Below the pieces are notes generated by a model. The model saw only the letters and a list, made by a program, of their open reading frames with translations, was not told the DNA's origin and ran no database searches. From contig CM076140.1 in assembly GCA_038025085.1 (NCBI GenBank), positions 39,431,501 to 39,495,500 on the forward strand: a DNA stretch of 64,000 bases. The letters are read 5' to 3'. The translations under genes were made by a program, and so were the position numbers. The stretch comes from Tetragonia tetragonoides (taxonomy: Eukaryota; Streptophyta; Magnoliopsida; Caryophyllales; Aizoaceae). This document shows, in pieces, positions 25,265 to 36,045 of this stretch; position 1 is the stretch's first letter; each line of letters starts with the position of its first letter.

Positions 25265-28200
25265 TTTGGGGTTTCGAGGAGATAGCCTTCATAGAAACAA
25301 TAGAGCCCACGCTCAATGTGAATGCCCTATTTAGAAAGCAAGGTCACTTTCCAGGCACCACTTTGGGTCCTCACCCCAAAGTAGCCCAATCCTGCTGGAA
25401 CACCAAGATCAACAATTATCTATTTGGGCTAGGCTATAAGCCGACGAGGCAACAGATTCGGGCCTACATATCTAAGGGGGTGGCTAGAAAGAGAGCTCGC
25501 GCGGCCAACAAGCCCATCCCACATAACATGGATCCTTATCCTCTAACCCTCAATGAGCAATTTCTCCAAGAGGGCGATCCATATCCCTATTATGGATTCT
25601 CAGAACCGTATACGATCAACGAAGTTCTAGTTCCGGGCCTTCAGTCATTTCAAGATTGTTTCACTATGAGTGAGGATGCACCAATACCTCTCAAAGAGGA
25701 CCAATCAACTAAAGATGTGGCTAATGACATGGCACCCAATGACTTTGGGCTACTATTTGGCGAAGAACGTCGCGAATACGACGAGGCAACAAACAAACTT
25801 CTCATTACTGTGCTTGTTAATGAAGGCTTCGACCCGTTCAAGATGATCGCCCCAATCAGGCCCGACCGCGCCACCTCGAAGCATGAGACGAAGTGGACTC
25901 CAGTCAAGGAAGCCAAGTACAAGTTCACGATTTACAATGGTCCTTCAGAAAGGCCCAATTCAAATTCTGGGTCTGATTCCGAGTCCGAGTCTGATTCTGA
26001 GTCTGTTATCCTAGAAGTGTCGGGTAGTCCACCCCAGTCTCTCCCTTTTGCTACTAAGGTCGCTAGTGATGACCTCATTGATGTATTGTCCGCTTCTATT
26101 AATGTTATGAGTGTCAATTTTGCTTACTCTGATTGCCTCGTTGCTAATAATTCAGAAGACATAACGGAATTGCCAAAAGAAGTCGTTGAAGCTTTAATTG
26201 AACATGAACAAAAGACTTCAATAGTCGAAGAAACAGAGACAATAAATATTGCAACTAATGATGAGCCTCACCACGTGCAAATAGGCTTGTCTTTAACTTC
26301 TAATGAACGCGAACAATTCGTAAAACTCCTAAAGAATTATATGGATGTTTTCGCCTGGTCCTACAAGGACATGCCCGGTATAGTCCGCAACATTGCCCAA
26401 CATACCATCCCACTAAAGCCCGACTGCAAACCAGTCAAACAAAAGTTAAGGAGAATGAAACCGGAATGGGCTCTTAAGATGAAAGAAGAGGTCCAAAAAC
26501 AACTCGATGCAGGCTTCATAAGAGTGGCAAACTACCCCGATTGGGTAGGCAACATCGTCCCAGTCCCAAAAAAGGACGGACGAGTGCGAATGTGTGTGGA
26601 TTTTAGGGACCTAAACAAAGCAAGCCCGAAAGACGACTTTCCGTTACCCCACATAGATGTTCTAGTAGACAATACAGCAGGACATGCCCTCCTATCATTC
26701 ATGGACGGGTACGCAGGGTATAACCAAGTCCTGATGGCCAAACAAGATGAAGAGAAAACCACTTTCATCACACAATGGCGCACTTATTGCTATAACGTAA
26801 TGTCGTTCGGGCTTAAGAATGCAGGGGCTACATATCAAAGAATCGCGACAACCCTGCTCCACGATATGATGCATAAAGAGGCCGAAGTTTACGTGGATGA
26901 CATGATCATAAAATCCAAAGAAAGAGAAGGGCATGTACCCTCACTTCAAAAGTTCTTCGATAGGCTTAGGAAGTACAACATGAGGCTCAATCCCAAAAAG
27001 TGTGCATTCGGAGTTACATCCGGTAAACTTTTAGGATTCGTCATAAGCACCAAAGGAATAGAGATTGATCCATCTAAGATCAAGGCCATAATAGATATGC
27101 CCCCCACCGAAAACGGAAAAAGAAATCAAGGGTTTCATAGGGAGAATCCAATACATTAGTAGGTTCATTTCCAAGTTAACTATCACCTGCGAGCCTATAT
27201 TGAAAAAGCTCAAAAAAAAGGTAAAAACGGAATGGGACAAGCAATGCCAAAAAGCCTTTGCCAAAATAAGGCCTATCTCTCAGAACCACCCGTACTAGTA
27301 CCGCCCACTCCAGGCATGCCTTTAATTCTCTACCTTACTGTCACAGAAACGTCAATGGGGGCCATGTTGGCCCAAGAAATAAACAACGAAGAAAAGGCCA
27401 TCTACTATGTCAGCAAGAAGTTTCTAGAATATGAAACCCTCTATTCCTCTATAGAAAAAACATGCCTAGCCTTGGTCGCGACGACCAAGAAACTACTACA
27501 TTACATGCTCCAACATACGATCCACATAAGATCGAGAGAAAATCCTTTAAAATATATATATATTCAAAAAGCCCATACTAAATGGTAGAATAGCCAGATG
27601 GACCTTCCTCTTATCAGAGTTCGACCTCAATTTGAACACCAAAAAGACATAAAAGGAAACACTATCTCGGAATACCTAGCTAACCAAGCTATAGACGAGC
27701 CCAATCGCAAAGAAGAATACCACTTCCCAGACGAAGGAGTTAGACCTTAGATACCGAGACCTGGCAACTTTATTTCGATAGAGCATCTAACCAAAAGGGC
27801 TTTGGAGTAGGAGTACTAATAGTATCTCCTGCCGGTGCACTTACACCGATTTCGGTCAAATTAGACCACGAGGTCACCAACAATGGCGCAGAGTATGAAG
27901 CTTGCATAATAGGATTGCAATCCGCCATAAGCCTTGGCATTAAAACGCTTTGAGTATATGGTGACTCGTCGCTTGTAATCCACCAAATTTCCAAAGTATG
28001 GAAAGTCAAAAGTGAATCCTTGGCACTCTACGAAGAATACTTAGACAAAATCATAGTGTATTTTAACCAAATACATTTTACATACCTTCCACGAGAAGAT
28101 AATCAATTTGCAGATACCTTGGCCAAATTAGCAAGCACGATCAATATACCTGACACCATTCGAATGATGCCCATTTCTGTACAAAGAAGGTCCGAACCTT

Positions 28201-28509
28201 CATATTGTGGCGCTCTGCAAGTATTCCACGATGAAGAAGATGAATGGTATACTGATATAAAGAACCTACTCGTCCATCAGGTTTACCCTCCCAATTCTAG
28301 CCCTAGAGCCCAAAAAGCGCTTAAAAGACTTGCAGCCCAATTCATAGAGGTACAAGGTCAAATATACAAGAAAACCCCAAATGGGATTAATCTCTTGTAC
28401 CTAAGCACCGAAATGGCCCATAAGGTCTTAAGAGACATACATGCAGGAGTCTGTGGACCGCACATGAACAGTATGATGTTATCCAGGAAGATAATCAGGC
28501 TTGGTTATT
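25265..28509 (+). pseudogene. Element B pol segment, inverted: G-patch-like, RT, RNase H, integrase start
   Basis: This plus-strand segment belongs to minus-strand element B. A G-patch-like stretch (LFRKQGHFPG, LFGLGYKPT) is followed by a Ser/Asp/Glu repeat region and the linker FAWSYKDMPG. The RT domain has KKDGRVRMCVDFRDL and YVDD at 26890-26901. A frameshift near 27115 breaks the RT end. RNase H follows with ASNQKG, NNGAEYEA, YGDSS and QFADTLA, and a stop near 27951. The end shows the integrase zinc-binding start (GVCGPHMNS, SRKIIRLGY) cut by LINE2. The uninterrupted 647-codon frame is the longest in the window. The combined product is not functional. Confidence 0.9.
28496..28509 (+). repeat. 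LINE2 target-site duplication, right copy (now inverted)
   Basis: CAGGCTTGGTTATT lies at the end of B's integrase start and is followed by the LINE2 poly-T. See 20923-20936. Confidence 0.8.
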
Positions 28510-28945
28510 TTAATTTTTTTTTTGGAAAGTAAATTAGGTATTTCATTCCAAAAATAAGATGTTACAAATGTAGCACAATAATACTCTGAAACTCATACAA
28601 CTCAACCTCACTAGCATTTTGCATAATAACAACCGCATTTTTTAAAGCAGTCCAGATAATACACAACATACCTTCTAGGAAGGGCTTTTGTGTATTGAAG
28701 TTATCTGCTTAACATATAATCCAGTGGCAAATAAAACAAACAGGGCCTTACACATCAACACAACAACACTCAACTAGCAAAAGTAACTAAGCTCAGAATA
28801 AAAAAGATCCTGCATCTTCTTATCTTTTGTAGCTGCTACTCTTGTACAAACAAATTATCAGCTGCTTCATCACATTGCTTGGGGTAGAAGCACCTCCTTG
28901 AAATATTCTCCTGTTGCGTTCCGGCCATGTGTGGTATACAACAGC
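28510..28945 (-). other. LINE2 3' end, distal piece
   Basis: The minus-strand LINE2 3' UTR and end of ORF2, from the hAT insertion point to the poly-A tail (T run at 28514-28523). No separate gene is present. Confidence 0.8.
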
Positions 28946-28969
28946 TAGGCCTGGCAAAAGCTGACCCGA

Positions 28970-29215
28970 CCCGATAACCCGACCCGAACCTAACCCGAAA
29001 AAAGCGGGTTAGGGTTGGGATTTTCGACCCGAAACATTAAATGGGTCGACCTGATTGACCCGAAAACTTAAATGGTTTAGGTTAAGGTTGAAAATTTCAA
29101 CCTGCTCAACCTGAAAATTACCTGCTCAACCCGAAACCATTAAATGGGTCAGGTCACAGATCAGGTCGACCTGATTTTTATCGGGTTCGGGTCGACCTGA
29201 TCCGTTTAACCCATC
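28970..29215. repeat. hAT left subterminal repeat region
   Basis: Many GGGTCGACCTGAT, AGGTCGACCTGAT and GACCCGA variants occur on both strands. The right end (31925-32070) carries matching CAGGTCGACCTGATCTG copies. Such arrays are typical hAT transposase binding regions. Confidence 0.75.
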
Positions 29216-29379
29216 TAAGAGGGAAACCCAAAACAGCAGCCCAAGCCCAAGCCCAAAATAGAGAAATAAGAATAACAAATAAAAAAGTGACCCAAAACAG
29301 CAGCCCAAGCCCAAATAAGAATTACAAATAAAAAAGGAAACCCTAGCCCTCAGCCCCTCATTGTTTTTGCCGTCATTTA

Positions 29380-29700
29380 TCATTCTCGATTTCTCTCTCT
29401 TCCTCACTCTCTCTCACTCTCTCATATTCTTCAGTTCTTCTTCGGCTCTTCCTCTCTCGACTTCTCTCTTCAGTTCTTCTTCCTCTTCGGCTCTTCCTCT
29501 CTCGACTTCTCTGAGAGAAGTTAATCTCATTCTCTCTCATTCTTTATCTTCCTCGCTTGAAAAACGTTTCTCTTTCTCACTTTCTCTCGTCTCAACTCTC
29601 AAGTGGTTAAAGCTTAAAGCCTAAAGGGTTCAAGAGGACGGAGCTAATTAAAAAAGAGTTTCAAGCGAGAGAAAGCTTAAAGCCTAAAGAGTTTCAGGTA
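29380..29700 (+). other. CT-rich 5'-UTR-like segment inside the hAT element
   Basis: A CT-microsatellite with an internal duplication (TTCAGTTCTTCTTC...TCTCGACTTCTCT twice, 29430-29515). It ends near a possible splice donor, TTTCAG|GTAATT, at 29696. It looks like a captured plant promoter-proximal exon. Its parent gene is not identifiable. Confidence 0.45.
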
Positions 29701-30085
29701 ATTAATTTAATTTTACTTTTTACGCAAGGTAATTAGGGTTAATGGGTATTTTCTAACAATTTGCCCTTTTTGATTTTGTTTTGTTTGGTTGCGTTTTTAC
29801 TGTAAATTTCTGCTGATTAGGGCAATTGAATTGGGTTTCTGTGTGTATCTTATTTGGGGTTTTGATCTTGTTAGTATATGTATTTGTATGATAAAATTAT
29901 GACCCTTTTTGTATATCTCCTAATCTTTTGGGTTTGACTTTGATTGTTGTATTGTGAGTGTTTGTTGTTTTGAGTTTTATTTATTTTCAATTTGTTGCGT
30001 TTTTGTTTCTTATTTGTATATGTTTGGTTTGTTTTGGGAAACTCTGGTGTATGTTTGGTTTCTTATGGCCTGGGTTAATGGTTTC

Positions 30086-30086
<1 letters not shown>

Positions 30087-30126
<40 letters not shown>

Positions 30127-30127
30127 G
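30087..30127 (+). repeat. (GTT)n microsatellite
   Basis: About 13 GTT units inside the hAT element, within intron-like T-rich DNA. Confidence 0.95.
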
Positions 30128-30667
30128 CAACTGTTAAATTGCTGTTTTCTGAGTCAAATATCTATGTTTTCCATAGTGCCCAGAAGTCATTTTTAATGAT
30201 CTGTATTAAATTGGGCTTGATTTGATTGCTAGGTGAGTGTGTGAGTTCTTGTTTTTGTTTTACTGTTTTTTCTTCAAGGTATTGGTTTTAATTTGTGATC
30301 TTTTTGTGTTGGGGTTTTGATTTGATTGTTAAATGTTGAGGTGAAGAGAGGGAAATGAAATGGGATTTTATTGTTTGTTTGTGGAAATGAAAATCAATGA
30401 GGGTAGAACTTTGTGTTGTGCAGCTTGTTAGTGTCCAGCTGCTGGTTTAAGTGTTTGGTTGTGTTGATTAAGTTTCTACTAAGTGAGTTGAATCAATTCT
30501 GTTCTAAAGCCTCTTATTGGCACTAGCTTGAAGTGGCATTCTTTGTGTGCTATACTGATTTCTGGTCTTAGTTTGGTTCCATTCTCGGAGTTGGTTCCAT
30601 TGGCTTAACCTTGAACAAATATGATATGCTGAGTTCTATGTATATGACTTGTGAATATTTCATTTAG

Positions 30668-31037
30668 GAAGACTGGCAAGGACAATCTTTTCAAGTGTAC
30701 TTATGTCCTTCCTGATGGTATCACTCATACAAAGGGATATGTCAAAGACATGGAAGAAGCACAGAGGTATCAGACTCTGTACGATGGAGCATCAAACTCT
30801 GGTACCAGCAAGGAGAGAACATAGATCAGGCAGACTATGTAGAGAAGTCCGTTGACAGAAGAAAAGCTGATTTAACCAAAAATGTATCTGTGTATTCTCT
30901 TCTTTGCTTTGCCGTACCCTGTGCTTAGTTTCTTATCCTTTGTTATATAAAAAGTTTGTTTTGATTGCCGCAGGAGTTTAACTTGACAAATGAGCGCTTC
31001 CTTGTGCCAGAGATGATATTCCGTCCTGCTGATTTAG
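30668..31037 (+). pseudogene. ARP6: Captured ARP6 fragment: two exons and their intron
   Basis: Exon a (30668-30884) follows an acceptor CATTTAG and encodes CTYVLPDGITHTKGYVKD. After a frameshift it encodes SVDRRKADLTKN, ending at a GTATCT donor. Exon b (30975-31036) follows GCCGCAG and encodes NLTNERFLVPEMIFRPADLG, ending at AG|GTCTG. Both blocks correspond in order to the plant actin-related protein 6, a subunit of the SWR1 complex that deposits H2A.Z. The intron is retained, so genomic DNA was copied. The frameshift and the absence of other exons make it non-coding. Identification is from memory of the family and is strong over about 40 residues. Confidence 0.85.
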
Positions 31038-31437
31038 GTCTGCTACCCAAACCAATTATGTTCTAAGTTCAGCTCAAATTACTTCGGTATTGCATTTTGT
31101 CCTTGTTTAATGGTCGAGGTCATATGCAAACAACTTATTCCTCTGGTTTTCTGGGGTGCATATTGAATGAATGAATTAAGTTATCTTCGGCCAATTGATT
31201 GAAAGCATGGAATTAGGCAATGGTCCTGTTCTTATGGCTGTCCACTTGTCTTTGCTATATTTGTTGTGGTGCCTAAAGCATATTTGATACAGAAGCTTAT
31301 TATACTGATAGTGAAGTGACACATTGATGCGTACATTGGTGATGTTATGGAATGGAATTGTGATACCCTAAATCTGTTTTGCCTCAGAAAAATTCTGTCT
31401 TTTTTTAAGTTTTCTTTGATAATTATATTTTTTTTGT

Positions 31438-31493
31438 AGCTTTGATTGAACCACAATTGGAGGAGCTTTGTGGATCCATAATGAAATTAAAGG
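31438..31493 (+). pseudogene. Exon-like fragment of unknown origin in the hAT element
   Basis: TTTTTTTGTAG precedes and GTGAGCG follows a segment encoding LIEPQLEELCGSIMKLK. Reading through the donor, the same frame stays open with an acidic stretch (SDEEEENPVESP) to a stop near 31595. It may be a further captured exon or a terminal exon. I do not recognise the parent gene. Confidence 0.4.
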
Positions 31494-32081
31494 TGAGCGA
31501 TGAAGAGGAAGAGAACCCAGTTGAGAGTCCACTTCAATCGGGCTTCGCAGCCGAAACTCCGGAAAGTGCAACCGAATCGGCAATGTTCCATTGATTTAAA
31601 CTTTAAAGTTCTGAAAACTTGTAACTTGGATTTTTTTGGTTCTTGTAAACTTGTAAGTTGTAACTCTGTCAGCAATTCAGCATGCTGACAACATCCAGGT
31701 TAGGGTCTGCCATGACTGCCAACAACCATTTTATGAGTTTGACTGTTTGAGGTGCTTTGAGCACTTGAGGTTGAGGAGGTGGCGAGGTGCTGCACTGCTG
31801 CCAAAGTGCCAAGTCTGCCATGACTGCCAACAACCATTTTTATGAATCATTTTACAGTGACTTTTTGAATGAATTATGAACTATGAAGTATGCAAAAATA
31901 AATCAGGTTACGCAGATCATTTTCAGGTCGACCTGATCTGTAACAGATCAGGTTAGGGTCAGATTTTTTGACCTGTTTATTAAACATATCAGGTTAGGGT
32001 CGAGTTTTCTGACCTGTTTAGTAATCAGGTCAGTGGGGTTCAACCCGAACCCGACCCGACCTGATCTGTTTGCCAGGCCTA

Positions 32082-32608
32082 ACAACAGCTGAGACACAGG
32101 CACACATGACTCTTCTCCTCTTCAGTCTCCCTTTGTACTCAGCACTGATTTGGTTAAACACAGCAGACAAGTCCCACTGTAAAGATGTAAGGTGTATCCA
32201 GCTAAACACCTTAGTCCAAATCTGTGACACAAACTCACATTCAAAAAACATATGCTGGAAGCTTTATTCATTTTTCATGCATAAACATCAAATACTTGGA
32301 CCTTGCAGTCCTATTTTGTGCAGGTTCTTCCACATTAGCAGCCTCTCTTTAACACACAACCAAAGAATGAATCTCCACTTGGGGAGAGCTAATTTATTCC
32401 AGACCAAGTTAGCCCAGGGGCTCTTCTGTATATATCAGGCATAAGACTCTTGTATGCTGCACTCACCTTGTATTTAGGGCGGGTCATAACAAATTGGTGC
32501 AAATCCGTTCTCTCATCAAATAGCTTTTGAATGATCCATGAAGCTTGCAAAGGCTTGTTCATGGTCCAAAAAATCTCTATTCTTGACATAATAAGCACTG
32601 ATCCATCT
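32082..32608 (-). pseudogene. LINE2 ORF2 C-terminal part (inverted piece)
   Basis: Minus-strand frames encode the RWISAYYVKNRD segment immediately at the inversion junction, then NKPLQASWIIQKLFDE, YKVSAAYKSL and the zf-RVT motif MFFECEFVSQIWTKVF. These residues continue directly from the end of the plus-strand piece at 25264. Confidence 0.85.
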
Positions 32609-33265
32609 TCATAATTCTTCATCTTGCTCACTATGCTCTATCTTTAGGACTGGAGATTTTTCTATCTGGGCTACCATGGTATCAGCAGAGACTTCCGGTG
32701 TGGATCCTTCTAGAGATAACTTTACTTTTTGGTGAAGGGTCGAGGCTACAGCATTAAGCCCATGCAACCAAGGCCTTCCCAATAGTAGATTGAAGGTGGC
32801 CGGAATATCGATGACGTGAAATTTGACCATTTTCTCAATGGGCCCAATGTTACTGTTCATGGAAAATGTGCCTAAGGCGTTTCTTTTGGAATTTTCGTAA
32901 GCTCTTATCCCTTGCGCGGAGTGCTCGAGATTGTTACAATCTATTTTGAGGTGTTCAACAGTCCTCAAGGGGCATACATTTACAGTAGATCCATTGTCAA
33001 CCAAAGTCATGGGGACTTGTCTTTGTTGACAAATTACAGTCAGATAGAGAGCTTTGTTGTGGTGGATGCCTTCGGGTGGAAGATCCTTGTCAGAAAAAGT
33101 GACGGGTGTGGATGACTTTCCTTGGACCAGGAGGCTAACCACATCCTCGGGAGTAGCATTTGGAGAAATGGTGGTTGCGTTTAAGGCTTCTAGTACAGCC
33201 CTTCTATGAGTGATAGAAGTGGTCAACAATTGCCAAATGGATATGTTGGCCTTTTTCCTTTGCAA
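32609..33265 (-). pseudogene. Element B aspartic protease region
   Basis: The frame includes the retropepsin-like active-site block LVDNGSTVNVCPL, the flap-side region and LLGRPWLHGLNAV, the usual sequence around the second catalytic region of gypsy proteases. Protease would cleave Gag-Pol. The frame ends with a TGA created at the inversion junction (about 32609), whereas pol should continue into the G-patch/RT segment now at 25265. A frame difference separates it from gag. Confidence 0.85.
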
Positions 33266-33299
33266 TTGTCTAAGGATATTGGTTCCATCATCTTCCTTA

Positions 33300-35043
33300 G
33301 GCGCCTCTCTTTGGGTTGGATCCCTATTGGGGTTTTGTTACAGGCTCTACGGGTTGGATTTGAGATGGATCCATGTAGATGTTTTCGGGACTGAACTGGC
33401 GTCCTGATCTTGTGAGGTAGTTCATAGATTTGTCGTCTTCGTCTTTCTCATCATCAGAGATATCATACCAAGCTTTTCCATTTGCTATGTCATGGACTTG
33501 GGGAGTTAGCACATCTTCAGGATCAGTATGATGTCCATTGTCCTCTTCATCACTATCCCAAAGGCCATAAATGTCTAGCGTGGGCCTTGGACTTGGGTAT
33601 GGTGGTATGACTTGCCCAATAGGAGTGATTAGATAGGATGGATCAAACCCTTCCTCTACGTCAATAGCAAAAGAGTTTCCAAGGGGATTATTATTGTTAC
33701 TGAGCGGCGGCGCGTCTTTAGGCAATGGTATGGTGCCATTGTCGAACAGGATCTTGGATTTTCTCCTTGAGAGTGTCGCATTTTTCGTTGTCGTGCCCAC
33801 GACCTCTATGGTATTTACAGAATGCAGACTCGTTCCAGTATGGTGATCTTTTCTCTACAGGTGGATCAGGGGTAGGCCCATTCGGGTGCAAGTAGTCTCC
33901 TTTGACTAATTTGTCTAGAGCTTTAACATAAGGCATCCCAAGGGGAGTAAACCTTCTTGGACGTCTGGCAACAATGGCGTTCACCTCATTTCCTCTACTT
34001 GTGGAGGCATGATTGGTGTTCGTGTATTTCTTATCCTTGTAACCATTTGTGTTGTTATTGTAAGTGACCTTGTTCTTCCCTCTTTGGAGTTGGTCATCTT
34101 CAATGGCCCTGCCTAAGTTAGTTAATTGGGCTCGCGGTATTCAGATGCAATGTTTTGGACTAGCATTCTAATTTGATTCCTTTCAGATGGGCGAGCAATC
34201 ATTTCAGCAACCTTGGTCCTCCATCTTCTTACGAAGTTGGTGAATCCCTCTTTGTGATGCCCAACCTTGCTTGGTGATGCCCAATTCTCTCAATGTCATG
34301 GGAGGCAAGACATTATCAGCATATCTCTCCAGGAACAAAGTGGATAAGTCTTCCCACTTCTGTAGCTTTTGAGTGGGTAGTTTGAAGAACTAGGCCCTAA
34401 CAGCAGGGTCCAAAGTTTTGGGAAAGAGATGAATATATAACTCTTGCTCAATGTCTCTAACGCCTAATGCAGTGGTAAAAGCCCTAATGTGATCTTGTGG
34501 ATCATCGGTCCCTTTGAGTGTGGAAACTTCAGGCATGGAAAACTTAGTGGGCAATTTTCCCTTGATGTGGGGAGCATAGCCTTCAGAATTGATGATCATG
34601 TCATTAAATACACGACTCTTGCCTAAGACGGACTCAAGCCTGTTCAGCTTGGCTCGGAGTTCTTGGACCTCTTTAGTGGAGGGCTCAGTCTTAACCTCAT
34701 TTGGTTTGGGCTCATCTTCGTCCCTAGTGGGGGGATCCAACTTAGCGACACGGGCTTCCATATCAGTGAATCTAGCATTTATGGCGACCAATTGGGCTAA
34801 AAGGTCGTCCATCTTTTGGTCAGCAGTTCTCTCAGTGTCTCCAGACATGATGGACTTTGGCGAATCGGGCGGTTAGGCTTGAGGTGACGATGGCGGTGTG
34901 CGAAGGTACTTGAGCCAACTGGGGCCCACGAATTGTGCTTGCGGTGAAGGTTCAAATGACAACTTGCGGATCAATCTCTTGTTGGACTCGTCTCTCTCCC
35001 ACTTCCTAGGACCGTGATCTTTACTCCTACCTTTTTTGGACAT
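33300..35043 (-). pseudogene. Element B gag
   Basis: The first ATG of the gag frame is at 35043 (MSKKGRSKDHGPRKW). After a stop at about 34873 the frame resumes with a coiled-coil-like region (LRAKLNRLESVLG), then the retrotransposon gag core with KFSMPEVSTLKGTDDPQDH and LYIHLFPKTLDPAVRA. A stop at about 34387 follows, where Trp is expected. Downstream frames carry the zinc knuckle CKYHRGRGHDNEKC near 33800-33845 and an acidic linker to the protease. Two or more frameshifts are present. Confidence 0.85.
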
Positions 35044-36027
35044 AAAAAGGCCCATTTAAGAAAATAAGAAATAAATGGAAAACTCCACAAAAGAAAGATT
35101 TTATTTAAAAACAAATGTGGGAAGAGAATCTAGTATTAATCCTCAACATGGTGATTTTTAGGAGAGACGGGATTTTATGTAAATAGCATATTCTAGTCAA
35201 TGATCTTTTCGACTCTTGACTTGCATATGGGATATAATTCCCTAACTTAAGAAAGGAAAATATACTATTGACTTGCATATGGGAATAAAGTAAGACTCTT
35301 TTTTTTTTTTTTTGTGAAAGATCATTGACAAGAATATATTATTTGCACGCAATCTAATTCATATGGAAAAGAACGTCTCCTTAATATGGTCACTAGCGTC
35401 ATCGAAGTCATACATGGATTGTATTTCCTAAAAAGAAAAGATCCTAAGACTCTATTTGTAAACCTGAGAAAAACGCACAAGCAAACAAATGGGAATCCTT
35501 TCCTAAACTGGACTCAAGAAAATCCTAAGGGGGGATCTAGTCCTAATATTCTATGGAAACTAGTCACATAGCAAGGAAACAATCAATCACAATATAGCAA
35601 GTAAATCAATTAGCACCTTGATATGGACTATGACACTAAATGCAATAGCTTGACACAATCTATGGTTGGATAAGGTAAACCCACGACCGGATGCGTTTCG
35701 TCATCTATGGGGTGCATAGTAAAACTAAACGTACCGTTTTACATATCTCAAATGGAGATATGTAAATGCCATGGGGTGGAACACGACTATGTGCAAAGGT
35801 AATTCGGACCTAGTGGGTCACCGGCCTAAGTCATAGACAATGCTCCAAAGGGTAATTTCTGTTTATGGTTTGGTGATGTCTTTCAACATCTAGCGATGAT
35901 AATGCATGCAATATGAATGATATGGATGCAAAGCAAAGAATATAAACACATACGGTAATAGAACCAAATAGCTAAAATAAATTATTGACATGGATAGGTG
36001 TTCGAATTACACCCTCTTGTTAACTGT
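35044..36027 (-). other. Element B untranslated leader
   Basis: No coding signal. It includes two related segments with TTGACTTGCATATGGGA (35217 and 35267) and a T-run at 35299. It connects PBS to gag. Confidence 0.65.
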
Positions 36028-36045
36028 CCCCAGTGAAGTCGCTGC
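36028..36045 (-). other. Element B primer-binding site
   Basis: The minus strand after the LTR terminus reads GCAGCGACTTCACTGGGG, then ACA. The core CGACTTCACTGGGG is shared with A and D. Confidence 0.8.

Larger units (their letters stand above)
28946..32081. mobile_element. Non-autonomous hAT transposon carrying gene fragments
   Basis: It is 3136 bp long with terminal inverted repeats TAGGCCTGGCAAA and TTTGCCAGGCCTA. It is flanked by the 8-bp duplication ACAACAGC (28938-28945 and 32082-32089), the hallmark of hAT insertion. Both subterminal regions are packed with AGGTCGACCT and GACCCGAC motifs. No transposase frame is present. Inside are a CT-rich 5'-UTR-like block, a GTT microsatellite and exon-intron fragments of at least one host gene. 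It sits in LINE2. Confidence 0.92.
20937..32608. mobile_element. LINE2: L1-type LINE split by an inversion and a hAT insertion
   Basis: The 5' part runs 20937-25264 on plus: 5' UTR, ORF1 and most of ORF2. The rest runs on minus from 32608 to 32082, is interrupted by a hAT element, and resumes at 28945 down to a poly-T tail at 28514-28523. The summed length is about 5.3 kb, a typical full-length plant L1. It entered the integrase of element B. The plus/minus split results from the later inversion described in the findings. Confidence 0.88.

Noticed and set aside
25216..27159. 647-codon frame taken as an intact gene or as a LINE-gypsy fusion protein
   Set aside because: Its first codons are LINE2 sequence fused by the inversion junction, and the RT end is frameshifted near 27115. 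It is a rearranged pol pseudogene.
28946..32081. The ARP6-like exons as a functional host ARP6 gene
   Set aside because: Only two exons, with a frameshift, all bounded by hAT terminal repeats and an 8-bp duplication inside a LINE.
28946..32081. Mutator-like (9-bp duplication) identity for the same element
   Set aside because: ACAACAGC is 8 bp when the termini are set as TAGGCC...GGCCTA. The termini and subterminal repeats fit hAT better.
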